Assembly (NCBI RefSeq): GCF_011764585.1
Contig: NZ_AP022853.1
Span: 3,071,501-3,135,500, forward strand
Source of the DNA: Sulfurimicrobium lacus
GTDB lineage: Bacteria > Pseudomonadota > Gammaproteobacteria > Burkholderiales > Sulfuricellaceae
Direction of reading: 5' to 3'
DNA: 64,000 bases
A program made the translations under genes and the position numbers. Shown one piece after another: positions 55,063 to 64,000 of the stretch; within the stretch, counting starts at the first letter, position 1, and each line of letters starts with the position of its first letter. The notes beneath the pieces are model-generated. The model was not told where the DNA came from. It saw only the letters and a list, made by a program, of their open reading frames with translations, and searched no databases.

Positions 55063-56276
55063 GCACCGTCGGATTTGATACACAAATCCTCCAGCGATCC
55101 GGACAGCGCTTCATCGATGTGACCGGATGCCCTTTGCGCCAGTTCCAGCAAAGGCCGGTCACCGTTCTGAGGCACACTGCTTTCAGGCCGGAATACGAAC
55201 AGGCGGAAAACATCCGCCAGCGATATCTCCGCCGCATTGCGCGCCAGCATCCAGCCTTGCCGAGCCGTCCGTTCCACCAGGCTCGCGTCGCGCAACTGGC
55301 GCAGGATGTCTTCGAGTTCTCCCAGTGCCAGACCGGTTTCCTGCCGCAGCAGCGGCAGGCTCAATGCCGCACCGCGCTGCTGAGCGTGACGCAACGCGCG
55401 CAGCACGTGCAACGCATCGAAATAGTTCCGCGCGGTCGTGCGTTCGATGCGCCAGGCACCGCCGCGCCAGTACGACAGGGACGCCGCCACCACGGCACCC
55501 GCCACGACCACCAGCCAGGAAAGATATATCCAGATCAGGAATACCGGCATGCTGGCGAACGCGCCGTACACCAGGGTATAGCTGGAAAAATGCAGGATGT
55601 AGGCGGTAAAACCCCTGCTCATCAACTCCAGGCCCAGCCCCGCCACCAGCCCCCCCGCCAGCGCATGCTTGACCGGAACATAGCGATTGGGCACCGCCAG
55701 ATAGAGCAGGGAGAAAGCCGCGATGGTTATCACGACCGGCACGACTTTCAGCACCACCACGCCCAATTCCGGAATGGACTCCACGTAACCGAGAGAATAG
55801 CTCACCAGGTAGGAGGTCAGCGACAGGCTGGCGCCGACGGACAACGGCCCCAGGGTCAGCACCGCCCAATAGGTGAGGATGCGCTGCAACAGGGGGCGCT
55901 GCGTGCGCACCCGCCAGATCAGGTTGAAGGCGTGCTCGATGGTCAGCATCAGCATCAGGGCGGTCACCGCCAGCGCCGCGATGCCGGCGGCGGTAAGACG
56001 CGCGGCTTTCTCCGAGAACTGCTGCATGTACACGGTGATGATCTTGCCCGCGACTTCCGGCACCATGGTGGTGAGCAAAAAAATCTTGAGCTGCGTCATC
56101 AGGCCGGAGAACGCCGGAAACGCCGAGATCACCGTCAAGGCGATGACGATCAGCGGCACCAGTGACAGCAGCGTGGTGTAAGTCAGACTGGAGGCGATCT
56201 GGACGCAGCGGTCCTCGTCGAAGCGACGCGCCAGGAAACGCAGGAAACCGAGCAGTTCTGAGAGTTGGGCGGACAT
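55059..56276 (-). CDS. YihY/virulence factor BrkB family inner-membrane protein
   Basis: 405 residues with about six membrane helices. SLTYTTLLSLVPLIVIALTV near residue 28 and VYGAFASMPVFLIWIYLSWLVVVAGA near 245 are family marks. The C-terminal 125 residues form a soluble winged-helix-like part (LPLLRQETGLALGELEDILRQLRDASLVER). The family was once called RNase BN, but that activity belongs elsewhere; the real function is unknown. It is divergent from wrbA, as in related genomes. Confidence 0.92.
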   Translation of the reverse strand: MSAQLSELLGFLRFLARRFDEDRCVQIASSLTYTTLLSLVPLIVIALTVISAFPAFSGLMTQLKIFLLTTMVPEVAGKIITVYMQQFSEKAARLTAAGIAALAVTALMLMLTIEHAFNLIWRVRTQRPLLQRILTYWAVLTLGPLSVGASLSLTSYLVSYSLGYVESIPELGVVVLKVVPVVITIAAFSLLYLAVPNRYVPVKHALAGGLVAGLGLELMSRGFTAYILHFSSYTLVYGAFASMPVFLIWIYLSWLVVVAGAVVAASLSYWRGGAWRIERTTARNYFDALHVLRALRHAQQRGAALSLPLLRQETGLALGELEDILRQLRDASLVERTARQGWMLARNAAEISLADVFRLFVFRPESSVPQNGDRPLLELAQRASGHIDEALSGSLEDLCIKSDGA

Positions 56277-56328
56277 GGGAATGAATGAAATGAGGTCAGC
56301 TATAATAGGCCATATTCAACCCCCTTGA

Positions 56329-57562
<1,234 letters not shown>

Positions 57563-57566
<4 letters not shown>

Positions 57567-57901
57567 AAAACCTGCTTCACTACAGCACCATCGTCAGCCT
57601 GATCGCTCTGATCGTCCTTTGCCTGGCATGGGAAGGCTGGCTCGCCCCCGTCCGTCCAGGCGGCTCGCTGCTGGTGGTGAAGGCCGTGCCCCTGCTGCTG
57701 CCCCTGTTCGGCATCCTGCGCGGCAAGATTTACACCTACCAGTGGTCCTCGATGCTGATCCTGCTCTACCTCAGCGAAGGCGCGGTGCGCGCCTGGTCCG
57801 ACCATGGCCTGGGTGCCGTGCTGGCTGCGGTCGAGGCGGTTCTCAGCGTGGTCTTTTATCTCAGCGCGGTGTTTTATGTCCGAGTCAGCGCACGTCGCTA
57901 A
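57563..57901 (+). CDS. DUF2069 family membrane protein
   Basis: 112 residues with three to four hydrophobic helices (STIVSLIALIVLCLAWEGWL, VVKAVPLLLPLFGILRG, SSMLILLYLSEGAV, AVLSVVFYLSAVFYV). The segment LPLFGILRGKIYTYQWSSML is the DUF2069 signature; the gene often follows wrbA in betaproteobacteria. Function unknown. It overlaps the preceding gene by 4 bases and the next by 26. Confidence 0.9.
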
Positions 57902-58163
57902 ACTCATCCGGCTCCACGGCCGCGTGCAGGGCGTCTTTTACCGCGAGTCGATGTGCCGCAAGGCGGCGGAACTCGGCATCGCGGGCTGGGTGCGCAACCG
58001 CCGTGACGGCACCGTGGAAGCCATGGTGCAGGGCGACGCGGAAGCCGTGCAGCGCATGCTGGAATGGGCGCGGCGGGGGCCGGAAATGGCGCAGGTCACG
58101 GACATGACGGTGGAACCGGGCAGCGGCAGTTTTACCGGGTTCGAGCGGCGGGATACGGACTGA
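57876..58163 (+). CDS. acyP: acylphosphatase
   Basis: 95 residues. LIRLHGRVQGVFYRESMCRKAAELGIAGWVRN contains the family signature (shown in two parts here: GRVQGVFYRE with the catalytic Arg, and GWVRNRRDGTVEA with the catalytic Asn). It hydrolyses acyl phosphates. The ATG at 57876 starts inside the DUF2069 gene. Acetyl phosphate made by phosphoketolase elsewhere in the window is a possible substrate, but no link is shown. Confidence 0.93.
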   Translation: MSESAHVAKLIRLHGRVQGVFYRESMCRKAAELGIAGWVRNRRDGTVEAMVQGDAEAVQRMLEWARRGPEMAQVTDMTVEPGSGSFTGFERRDTD

Positions 58164-58248
58164 CTTTTATCACCCATTTATGCCCTTTGCATTACCCTGA
58201 TAAGCGGACTATCATGTCCGCTTAGTTAATTCCAACTCAGGGGGAACC

Positions 58249-59850
58249 ATGTTCGATTTCAAGGGATTGATCAATGCCTTGCTGCGCAGGAAAAATGACG
58301 ATCCCGTCGGCGACCTGAAATCCGCCACCATCTGGGTGCAGGAACTGCCGAAAAGCGACATCGGGCAGGCGCAGCAGGAGATTATCAAGGCGCTGGGCAG
58401 TCTCAACACCAATCCCACTACCAGCCTCAAGGAACGCATCCGCGTCCTGCTCTACCTGGATGAAAAAGCACTCACCCTGCAGGAAACGCTGTGCCGCGAA
58501 TACCTCGCCGCCATCGATCAACCGTCCTCTTCCGCGCATCAGCAAATACACACCATCCTCCAGTTCTGGGAAGAGATGGCGAACGGCTACCGCCTGTGCA
58601 TCCGCATCTTTTCCAAGACCGGCGGCAATGGGGAAATCCGCAAGCAGATCCCGCTCCTGACCGCCAAGGCGATCCACTTTTGCGCCATGCAGGCGAAATG
58701 GTGTCATCTGCGCTACCTGCCGGTCGAGCCCGGCGTGTGGCGCAAGCTGCACCGCCTGTACCAGTTCGCCGAACAGGAAAACTTCGACCGCACCCCGGTG
58801 CAGCTTTATCCGCAGCAGGACGAGACGACCTGCGCGGCCGAATACCTGCAGCCGATGATGCTGCATCTGGCCAACCCCGCCAGCCTGCTTCCGGCGCAGA
58901 TCGAGATGGTGGATTTCTGGCTCGACACGTGGGCCAAAAGCCTGGTGATCGAAAGCGCTTTCCGCCCCCACCGCCAGCTCTTTGCCATCAACCTCGGCGA
59001 CACGAAACCCGCGCGCAAGCTGCGGCGCAACATGCTGGGGGAAAAATACCGCTACTGGGGCGTGGGCATGCTGCTGATCACCATCACCAAGGTTGTCGAG
59101 CGCCTGAAACAAGGGGAAATGCCCGCACGCCTGAAGTTAAGCGAGGATTGCCGCCTGCCGGGCTGCTTCGAGCTGATCGACGAAGTCACACGGCGCTGGA
59201 GCGGGCAAGGCGGTACCCGCAAGCACGAAAGGACGGCAGCGCAGAAAACGCTGCTGGCGGTGCAAGGGCTCGGAAACATCGTTGCCCACCTGAAAGGGCG
59301 GCATCAAGCGGGAATGACCGCGACTTACCGCATGCAGGACAATGCCCTGGACGGCCAGACCATCATTCCGCCAAGCAGGGAGGCGGAATTGTTCGAAGAA
59401 GCCCAGCAATGGCAGGTGGAAAACGAATCGCTGAGCGGCTATGGCGTCACCTTCCACAGCAACGGCGCCGCCCAGCTCAAAATCGGCACCCTGATCAGCC
59501 TCAAGGAGGCAACCACGCCCAAACTCGCCATCGGCATCGTGCGCCGCATCAACAATGAACCGCCGCGCCAGGTGCATGCGGGCATCCAGACCTTGAGCCA
59601 GACCCCGGTGCTGGTGTCCCTGCACCCCCTGCCGGGAGAGAAAGGCAGGCCCGCCAGCGCCATCTACCTGCCCGAACTGACCAAGCTCGAATTGGGGCGC
59701 AGCCTGCTGCTCCCCAGCAGGATCTACGCCCAGGGCAAGCTGGTGCAGCTCAAGGCACAGGGAAAGGCCTATACCATCCGCCTGCAGAACGAGGGGGAAC
59801 GCGGCGGAGATTACGTCAGGACCGGCTTCGACGTGGTGGCGAAGCACTGA
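58249..59850 (+). CDS. PilZ-like C-terminal domain protein, paralogue 2
   Basis: 533 residues with the same plan as 53449-55062: a helical first 370 residues (LPKSDIGQAQQEIIKALGSLN, ANGYRLCIRIFSKTGG) and a C-terminal beta part with ENESLSGYGVTF, GTLISLKE and IGIVRRINNE. Shared positions include the N.ES..G and IG(I/V)VR motifs, so the two are paralogues that have diverged. The canonical RxxxR is again unclear. A GGGGGAA site precedes the ATG. It is probably a c-di-GMP- or nucleotide-responsive regulator; the ligand is unproven. Confidence 0.75.
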   Translation: MFDFKGLINALLRRKNDDPVGDLKSATIWVQELPKSDIGQAQQEIIKALGSLNTNPTTSLKERIRVLLYLDEKALTLQETLCREYLAAIDQPSSSAHQQIHTILQFWEEMANGYRLCIRIFSKTGGNGEIRKQIPLLTAKAIHFCAMQAKWCHLRYLPVEPGVWRKLHRLYQFAEQENFDRTPVQLYPQQDETTCAAEYLQPMMLHLANPASLLPAQIEMVDFWLDTWAKSLVIESAFRPHRQLFAINLGDTKPARKLRRNMLGEKYRYWGVGMLLITITKVVERLKQGEMPARLKLSEDCRLPGCFELIDEVTRRWSGQGGTRKHERTAAQKTLLAVQGLGNIVAHLKGRHQAGMTATYRMQDNALDGQTIIPPSREAELFEEAQQWQVENESLSGYGVTFHSNGAAQLKIGTLISLKEATTPKLAIGIVRRINNEPPRQVHAGIQTLSQTPVLVSLHPLPGEKGRPASAIYLPELTKLELGRSLLLPSRIYAQGKLVQLKAQGKAYTIRLQNEGERGGDYVRTGFDVVAKH

Positions 59851-59966
59851 AATATGAGCTGACCGCAATACGCAGACTGGACCTCATGCCGCAGTTGCAC
59901 CATGTCCGCCAGCGTGGCAAAGTGCTTTTGATCAATCATGATTTTGAGCTGTTTCAGCACGCCATG

Positions 59967-59993
59967 ATTGCCGTTTGGTTACGGCAATTTTCT
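59967..59993 (+). terminator. Rho-independent terminator after PilZ-like paralogue 2
   Basis: An 8-bp stem ATTGCCGT/ACGGCAAT with a 6-base loop, followed by TTTCTCT on the forward strand. It lies about 117 bases after the stop at 59850 and before the MBL-fold gene. Confidence 0.7.
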
Positions 59994-60025
59994 CTCCGCG
60001 AAACGCCGGTGCGCAAGGAGGAATC

Positions 60026-60790
60026 ATGCAGGTCAAAATTCTCGGCTGCAGCGGCGGCATCGGGGGCGCCAGGCGCACCATGTCGCTGCTGGTGGATGAT
60101 GAAATCGCCATCGACGCGGGTTCCGGGCTGGGGGACCTGGCGCTGGAACAGATGGCGCGCATCGACCATGTATTTCTCACCCACACCCATCTCGACCACA
60201 CCGGTTTCCTGCCCCTGCTGGCGGATGCGGCCGCCTACCTGCGCCAGCGGCCGCTAGAGGTCCACGCCCAGGCACAGACCATCGCGGCACTGCGCGAGCA
60301 CATGCTGAACGGAATACTGTGGCCGGACTACAGCGTAAAACCCAGCCGCGAAAACCCTTACCTGCGTTTCCATCCCCTGACGGTGGGGCAAGCCGTTGCG
60401 CTGGGCGAACGCCGCATCACCGCGCTGCCGGCCCTGCACGCGGTGCCCGGGGTGGGCTACCGCATCGACAGCGGCGCCGCGAGCTTCGTTTACAGCGGCG
60501 ACACCACCTTATGCCCCGCGTTCTGGGAAGCGCTCAACGCCATCGATAACCTGGCCTGCCTGATGATCGAAGCCACATTCCTCAACGCCAATCGGCACGT
60601 GGCCGCTGAATCGGGGCACATGACGGCGGAGCTGCTCGCCCAAGGGCTGGCGACCCTGCGCCGGCCGGTGCAACTGCTGATCGCCCACATGGAATCGGGG
60701 CGCGAGCAGGAGAGCATGGCCGAAGTGCTGGCAGCGGCGGAAAAATGGCAGCCGCGGGCGGTGCTGCAGGGCGAAACATTCGTACTCTGA
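60026..60790 (+). CDS. MBL-fold metallohydrolase (class II cyclic-nucleotide phosphodiesterase-like)
   Basis: 254 residues. The metal site HTHLDHTG near residue 52 and the downstream H/D set (ALHAVPG, YSGDTTLCPAFWEAL, HMTAELLAQ) are those of the metallo-beta-lactamase fold. IDAGSGLGDLALEQMARIDHVFLTHTHLDH (seen in parts) resembles class II cAMP phosphodiesterases. The ATG at 60026 has a strong AAGGAGG site. The substrate could be a cyclic nucleotide or another phosphodiester; context gives no further hint. Confidence 0.85.
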   Translation: MQVKILGCSGGIGGARRTMSLLVDDEIAIDAGSGLGDLALEQMARIDHVFLTHTHLDHTGFLPLLADAAAYLRQRPLEVHAQAQTIAALREHMLNGILWPDYSVKPSRENPYLRFHPLTVGQAVALGERRITALPALHAVPGVGYRIDSGAASFVYSGDTTLCPAFWEALNAIDNLACLMIEATFLNANRHVAAESGHMTAELLAQGLATLRRPVQLLIAHMESGREQESMAEVLAAAEKWQPRAVLQGETFVL

Positions 60791-60819
60791 ACTGCTTTGG
60801 AACCAGGAAACCTCAGTCT

Positions 60820-60864
60820 TCCGGATATTTCACGAACGCGGGTTGGCTTGGCAAAATATCCGGA
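60820..60864. repeat. 11-bp inverted repeat between convergent genes
   Basis: TCCGGATATTT and AAATATCCGGA are separated by 23 bases, between the MBL gene (stop 60790) and the Lrp-like gene (stop 60865, directly abutting). No T-run follows on either strand. The sequence just before it, GGAAACCTCAGT, faintly resembles the end of the MITE-like elements. Confidence 0.5.
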
Positions 60865-61311
60865 CTAGATACGCGTCCCGCCTCTCCGGTTTTTCACTCG
60901 GGTAAGCAGCATCTTGCAGTTGACTTTCACCACATGTCGGCGCGAGAGCAGGTTGCGGCGTGCGAAATCCTCAAGCGCCTTGTTGTCCTCGGTAAGGGTA
61001 TGGATATGCAGGCTCATCATGTCGCTCATGATGTAGAGACTGCGAACCTCCGGCTGGCGCGCGAGATCTTCCGCCACCAGCTCGATGCCCTGCGGATCCA
61101 CTTCGACGTCAAAAAACGCCGACACGGTGTTGCCGATCTTCTCCGGATTCACAATAACGGTGAATTTCTCGATAATGCCATCGGCGATAAGGCGCTGCAC
61201 CCGGTCGCGGGCATGCACTCTCGAAATACCCAGATCGCGCGCGATGTCGGCGAAGCTTAAGCGCCCGTCGTCGATCAGCATGGTGAGGATTTTCTGATCC
61301 AGGTCGTTCAT
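60865..61311 (-). CDS. Lrp/AsnC family transcriptional regulator
   Basis: 148 residues. An N-terminal winged helix (DLDQKILTMLIDDGRLSFADIARDLGISRVHARDRVQRLIADGII, the AsnC-type HTH seen in parts) is followed by an alpha-beta RAM domain (VSAFFDVEVDPQGIELVAEDLA, HIHTLTEDNKALEDF). Members respond to amino acids. The MITE-like element ends 8 bases upstream of the ATG and appears to supply its AGGA ribosome site, so expression depends on the element. The regulated genes are unknown. Confidence 0.92.
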   Translation of the reverse strand: MNDLDQKILTMLIDDGRLSFADIARDLGISRVHARDRVQRLIADGIIEKFTVIVNPEKIGNTVSAFFDVEVDPQGIELVAEDLARQPEVRSLYIMSDMMSLHIHTLTEDNKALEDFARRNLLSRRHVVKVNCKMLLTRVKNRRGGTRI

Positions 61312-61319
61312 AAAATTAT

Positions 61320-61556
61320 CCTAGAAACCGTAGTTGGACGGGGTGGAATGTGCGGTTTTGCGGGTGCAGGGCAAGGCGCGACAACGAGGAATGGTCATTC
61401 CATTCCGAGGCGGAGCAACACCGCCATGCGCCCGCAAAACCGTGCAATCCGCCCCGTAGCGGGCTCACCAAACGGGTGAACATTAAAATCGTGAAAAAGC
61501 ATATTTGCGTCATGTCGTTAAACCCCAAGAGGAGCGGTCAACTGCGGTTTCTAGGA
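61320..61556 (+). mobile_element. MITE-like element, copy B (237 bp)
   Basis: Ends CCTAGAAACCG and CGGTTTCTAGG form terminal inverted repeats, continuing as TAGTTGGAC versus CAGTTGAC. Flanks ATTAT and ATTAC look like a decayed 5-bp target duplication. It aligns with the reverse complement of copy A at 34469-34704 along most of its length, including GTGCAGGGCAAGGCG, GGAATGGTCATTCCATTCC and CCGTGCAAT. No transposase is encoded. It fills the gap between the Lrp-like gene and the TauE/SafE gene. Confidence 0.87.
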
Positions 61557-61568
61557 TTACTCCTTCCA

Positions 61569-62366
61569 CTAGAAATAGATGCTCCACAGCATGGTCGTGG
61601 ATATCGCCAATACCAGCAAGCCGAATACTCGCTTGAGCTTCTTCACCGGCAGGTCGTGAGCGAGCCGCACGCCCAAGGGTGCCACCAGAATGGCGGTCGC
61701 GGAGATAGCGCCGAGCGCCGGTAGAGAAACGTAGCCCACGGTGCCGGCGGGCAGCGCCGCGTTGCCCCAACCGGAGAGCACGAATCCGGCGGCGCCGAAC
61801 AGCGCGATAGGGAACCCCAGCGCAGTGGAGATGGCAATGGCGCGCTTGATATCCAGGTTGCAGGCATGCAGGAAGGGCACGGTAATATTGCCCCCCCCGA
61901 TGCCGAGCAGCGCGGAGAGCGAGCCAATGCCGAGCCCGGCGCCCCACAGCCCACCACGTCCCGGAAGGCGCCAGTGGGTTGCCGGCTTCCAGTCCAGGAT
62001 GAACTGGATGCCCACCAGGAACAGAAAAGCGGCAAACGTGGTTTTGAGGATTTCTGCCGGGATAAAGCCCGCCAGGTAGCCGCTCACGAATCCGCCCAGC
62101 AGTGTAGCGGGGGCGAGCAGGCGCACTATCTGCCAGTCAATTGCACGTCGCTTGTGCTGCGCGCGAATGGCTGATAGCGAGGTAAACACGATAGCGGCCA
62201 GCGAGGTGCCGATGGCCAGGTGGGGGATAATCTGCTCGCTGAGCCCGTCTCGGTGGAACAACCAGATCAGGACGGGTACGACCACCACACCGCCACCGAT
62301 GCCCAGCATGCCGGCGAGCAAGCCGGCTGCCAGCCCCAGTGCAAGAAAAGAAAAAATCTCGATCAT
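61569..62366 (-). CDS. TauE/SafE family sulfite/organosulfonate exporter-like permease
   Basis: 265 residues with about eight hydrophobic helices. Both family repeats show the G.GGG motif: GLAAGLLAGMLGIGGGVVVVPVL at the start and LGIGSLSALLGIGGGNITVPFL in the middle. The ATG at 62366 (MIEIFSF) follows GAGGAACG. Members export sulfite, sulfonates or other anions; the substrate is not evident. It lies 12 bases after the MITE-like element's end and downstream of a gamma-glutamyltransferase gene on the same strand. Confidence 0.9.
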   Translation of the reverse strand: MIEIFSFLALGLAAGLLAGMLGIGGGVVVVPVLIWLFHRDGLSEQIIPHLAIGTSLAAIVFTSLSAIRAQHKRRAIDWQIVRLLAPATLLGGFVSGYLAGFIPAEILKTTFAAFLFLVGIQFILDWKPATHWRLPGRGGLWGAGLGIGSLSALLGIGGGNITVPFLHACNLDIKRAIAISTALGFPIALFGAAGFVLSGWGNAALPAGTVGYVSLPALGAISATAILVAPLGVRLAHDLPVKKLKRVFGLLVLAISTTMLWSIYF

Positions 62367-62412
62367 TCGTCGTTCCTCATGTAGCCGCGAAGCCACTTTT
62401 ATCGTTTTTGCT

Positions 62413-64000
62413 TCAAATTCCGGCGGCTGACCCATCGCTTCGGGGATCGGCGGCCGCCTCCATATGGCCGTTGCCGGTCGCGCGGATCACGCCTGCATGG
62501 CCCATCATCTGGGCGTAGTCTTCCACCCGTTCCACCTCGTGGCCGCGCCGCGCCAACTCATCGAATACCTCGGGCGCGAAACGCGATTCCAGCTTGAGCG
62601 AGACAGAGGCATTGCCCCAGGTTCTACCGAGCAGCCAGCGCGGGCTGTCCAGCACCTCGGACAGCGGCAGTGCGTAATCGAGGGCACGCGTGGCGACTGC
62701 GGCCTGGGTCTGGGGCTGGCCATCGCCGCCCATGGTGCCGTAGACCAATCTGGGTCGACCGTGCTCCAGGTACATGGCGGGGTTGAGCGTATGGAAGGGC
62801 CGCTTGCCCGGTTCGAGCGTGTTGACGTGTTCGGGATGCAGCGAAAACGAGGCGCCCCGGTTCTGCCACAGAATGCCGGTATCGCCTGCGACGATACCGC
62901 TGCCGTACTCGTGATACAGGCTCTGGATCGCGCTTACCGCCCGCCCGCGAGCATCCATGACACCAAACCACACGGTATCGGCCGGCCCCACGCCCGGCCC
63001 CCAGGGCGTGGCCCTGGACAAATCGAGCTCACTGGCAAGGCGATCGAGGTGCGCGGAGGCAAGCAGTTCAGCGACCGGGACGGGAATGCGATCCGGGTCG
63101 GCGACATGACGGTCGCGCAGGCGGAACGCCGCCTTGGTCGCCTCCACCACGAGGTGCACGTAGTCGGCTGACCGATGGTCATAGCGGGACAGATCGAAGC
63201 GATTCAGGATACCCAGGATAAGCAACGAGGCAACACCCTGCGTGGGAGGCGGCATATTGGCCGCCAGGCCATTCCGATAGGGCACGGTGATCGGGGTCAC
63301 CTCCTTGCAGTGGAAGCCGGCAAGGTCATCGGTTCCCAGCAAGCTGCCGGCTTGCGCCAACCCGTGGGCGATGCGGCGACCCAGTTCGCCGCGATAGAAG
63401 CTATCGGCACCGTCGCGCTGGAGCAGGCGCAGGGACGCGGCGAGATGCGGCTGCTGGAAATTGCTGCCCGATGGCGGCGGGTGCCCACCGGGGGCATAGT
63501 GTTCTGCCAGCCCTGCGAAATCGCCGAGCTCCGACCACTTCTGCGCGAGAAATTCTCCCTGGCTGGCACTGCATGCAAAGCCCTCCTCGGCATAGGCGCG
63601 GGCGCGGTCGAGCAGCTCGGGCCAGGAAAATTTCCCGCCCCAACGCTGCTGGCTGGCGGCGTGAGCCGCGCCCCAGACGGCGACCAGGCCGGCCACGGTG
63701 TTGGCGGCATGCGGCCCGCGTACCGGCATGGCGGAGATGCCCTGGCCAGCGTAGAACTCGCGGCTGTAGCGTAGCCCCGCCGGGCCGGCGCCGTCCAGGC
63801 CAGTGAGGTTTCCGGCTCCGTCGCTCAGCAGCCAGAAGCTGTCGCCGCCGAGGCTGTTCATGTGCGGGTAAACCACGCACAGGGCGCTTCCGACGGCGAG
63901 TGCCGCTTCAATAGCATTGCCGCCTGCTTCAAGCACGGCTTTGCCGGCGGCGGTGGCCAGATAGTGGGGCGAGGTCACCACGCCTTGCGACGACGCAGCA
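62413..64000 (-). CDS. gamma-glutamyltransferase family protein (5' end outside window)
   Basis: The frame runs to the window edge (visible ...SSQGVVTSPHYLATAAGKAVLEAGGNA), so the N-terminus is missing. This is an Ntn hydrolase: LGGDSFWLL in the large-subunit part and GPADTVWFGVMDARGRAVSAIQ where self-cleavage before Thr creates the small subunit, then SGIVAGDTGILWQNRGASFSL and GTMGGDGQPQTQAA. The DTVWF form is nearer to YwrD-like members than to E. coli Ggt, so the substrate may be a gamma-glutamyl or cephalosporin-like amide. Visible length is about 528 residues. Confidence 0.93.
   Translation of the reverse strand, partial: AASSQGVVTSPHYLATAAGKAVLEAGGNAIEAALAVGSALCVVYPHMNSLGGDSFWLLSDGAGNLTGLDGAGPAGLRYSREFYAGQGISAMPVRGPHAANTVAGLVAVWGAAHAASQQRWGGKFSWPELLDRARAYAEEGFACSASQGEFLAQKWSELGDFAGLAEHYAPGGHPPPSGSNFQQPHLAASLRLLQRDGADSFYRGELGRRIAHGLAQAGSLLGTDDLAGFHCKEVTPITVPYRNGLAANMPPPTQGVASLLILGILNRFDLSRYDHRSADYVHLVVEATKAAFRLRDRHVADPDRIPVPVAELLASAHLDRLASELDLSRATPWGPGVGPADTVWFGVMDARGRAVSAIQSLYHEYGSGIVAGDTGILWQNRGASFSLHPEHVNTLEPGKRPFHTLNPAMYLEHGRPRLVYGTMGGDGQPQTQAAVATRALDYALPLSEVLDSPRWLLGRTWGNASVSLKLESRFAPEVFDELARRGHEVERVEDYAQMMGHAGVIRATGNGHMEAAADPRSDGSAAGI

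Overview
The window looks like chromosomal DNA of a Gram-negative betaproteobacterium, probably of the Nitrosomonadales type. This is inferred from high GC, lipid A (LpxH), TonB and outer-membrane genes, a CobQSCTUO/BtuB cobalamin locus, a phosphoketolase-acetate kinase pair and many c-di-GMP signalling genes; no species can be named from sequence alone. No rRNA, tRNA, prophage or CRISPR array was seen.

Layout. 1-3.6 kb: end of an L,D-transpeptidase, two cyclophilins, lpxH and a DAHP synthase, all forward. 3.6-6.1 kb: an HD-GYP phosphodiesterase-like protein and a DgcZ-like CZB-GGDEF diguanylate cyclase. 6.1-11.7 kb: a MacAB-like exporter (adaptor, ATPase, two separate FtsX/MacB permeases) followed by an iron-type alcohol dehydrogenase. 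11.8-13 kb: a CBS-pair protein and rppH. 13.1-24.5 kb: a reverse-strand run of six tightly spaced genes. Five encode exported proteins without confident function: a small protein with three NPQPEPP repeats, an 1864-residue giant, a four-Fn3 protein, a beta-barrel-like protein and a 288-residue protein. The sixth is a spermidine-synthase-like enzyme, followed by a hairpin. This is the best candidate for an undescribed system.

24.7-34.5 kb: proS, a lytic transglycosylase, a bacteriohemerythrin, then a signalling block (EAL-CBS-GGDEF protein, Rcp1-like response regulator, soluble CZB chemoreceptor, CZB-PAS-GGDEF-EAL protein) and an RMD1/YagE membrane protein. 34.8-40 kb: small unknown genes, a second LpxH-like phosphoesterase, ackA and xfp. 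40.3-49.4 kb: one reverse-strand cobalamin locus led by a cobalamin riboswitch (btuB, an unassigned membrane protein, cobO, cobU, cobT, cobC, cobS, cobQ, btuF). 49.5-53.3 kb: an adaptor and TolC pair without a pump, two thioredoxin-fold proteins and a YqhA protein. 53.4-60.8 kb: two PilZ-like paralogues flanking yihY, wrbA, a HugZ-like gene, a DUF2069 gene and an acylphosphatase, then an MBL-fold hydrolase. 60.9-64 kb: an Lrp/AsnC regulator, a TauE/SafE permease and a truncated gamma-glutamyltransferase.

Dispersed non-coding repeats are a second theme. Two copies of a 236-237 bp MITE-like element (34.5 and 61.3 kb) share terminal inverted repeats, and one has a clean 5-bp target duplication. 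A third, different 270-bp foldback element sits between cobT and cobU. At two insertion sites the element end appears to supply the Shine-Dalgarno sequence of the adjacent gene. A shorter REP-like palindrome recurs three times between cotranscribed genes.

Signalling: three CZB-domain proteins, one HD-GYP, one EAL-CBS-GGDEF and two PilZ-like proteins suggest zinc- or redox-tuned c-di-GMP control of surface behaviour, which might include the exported-protein cluster; that link is inference only.
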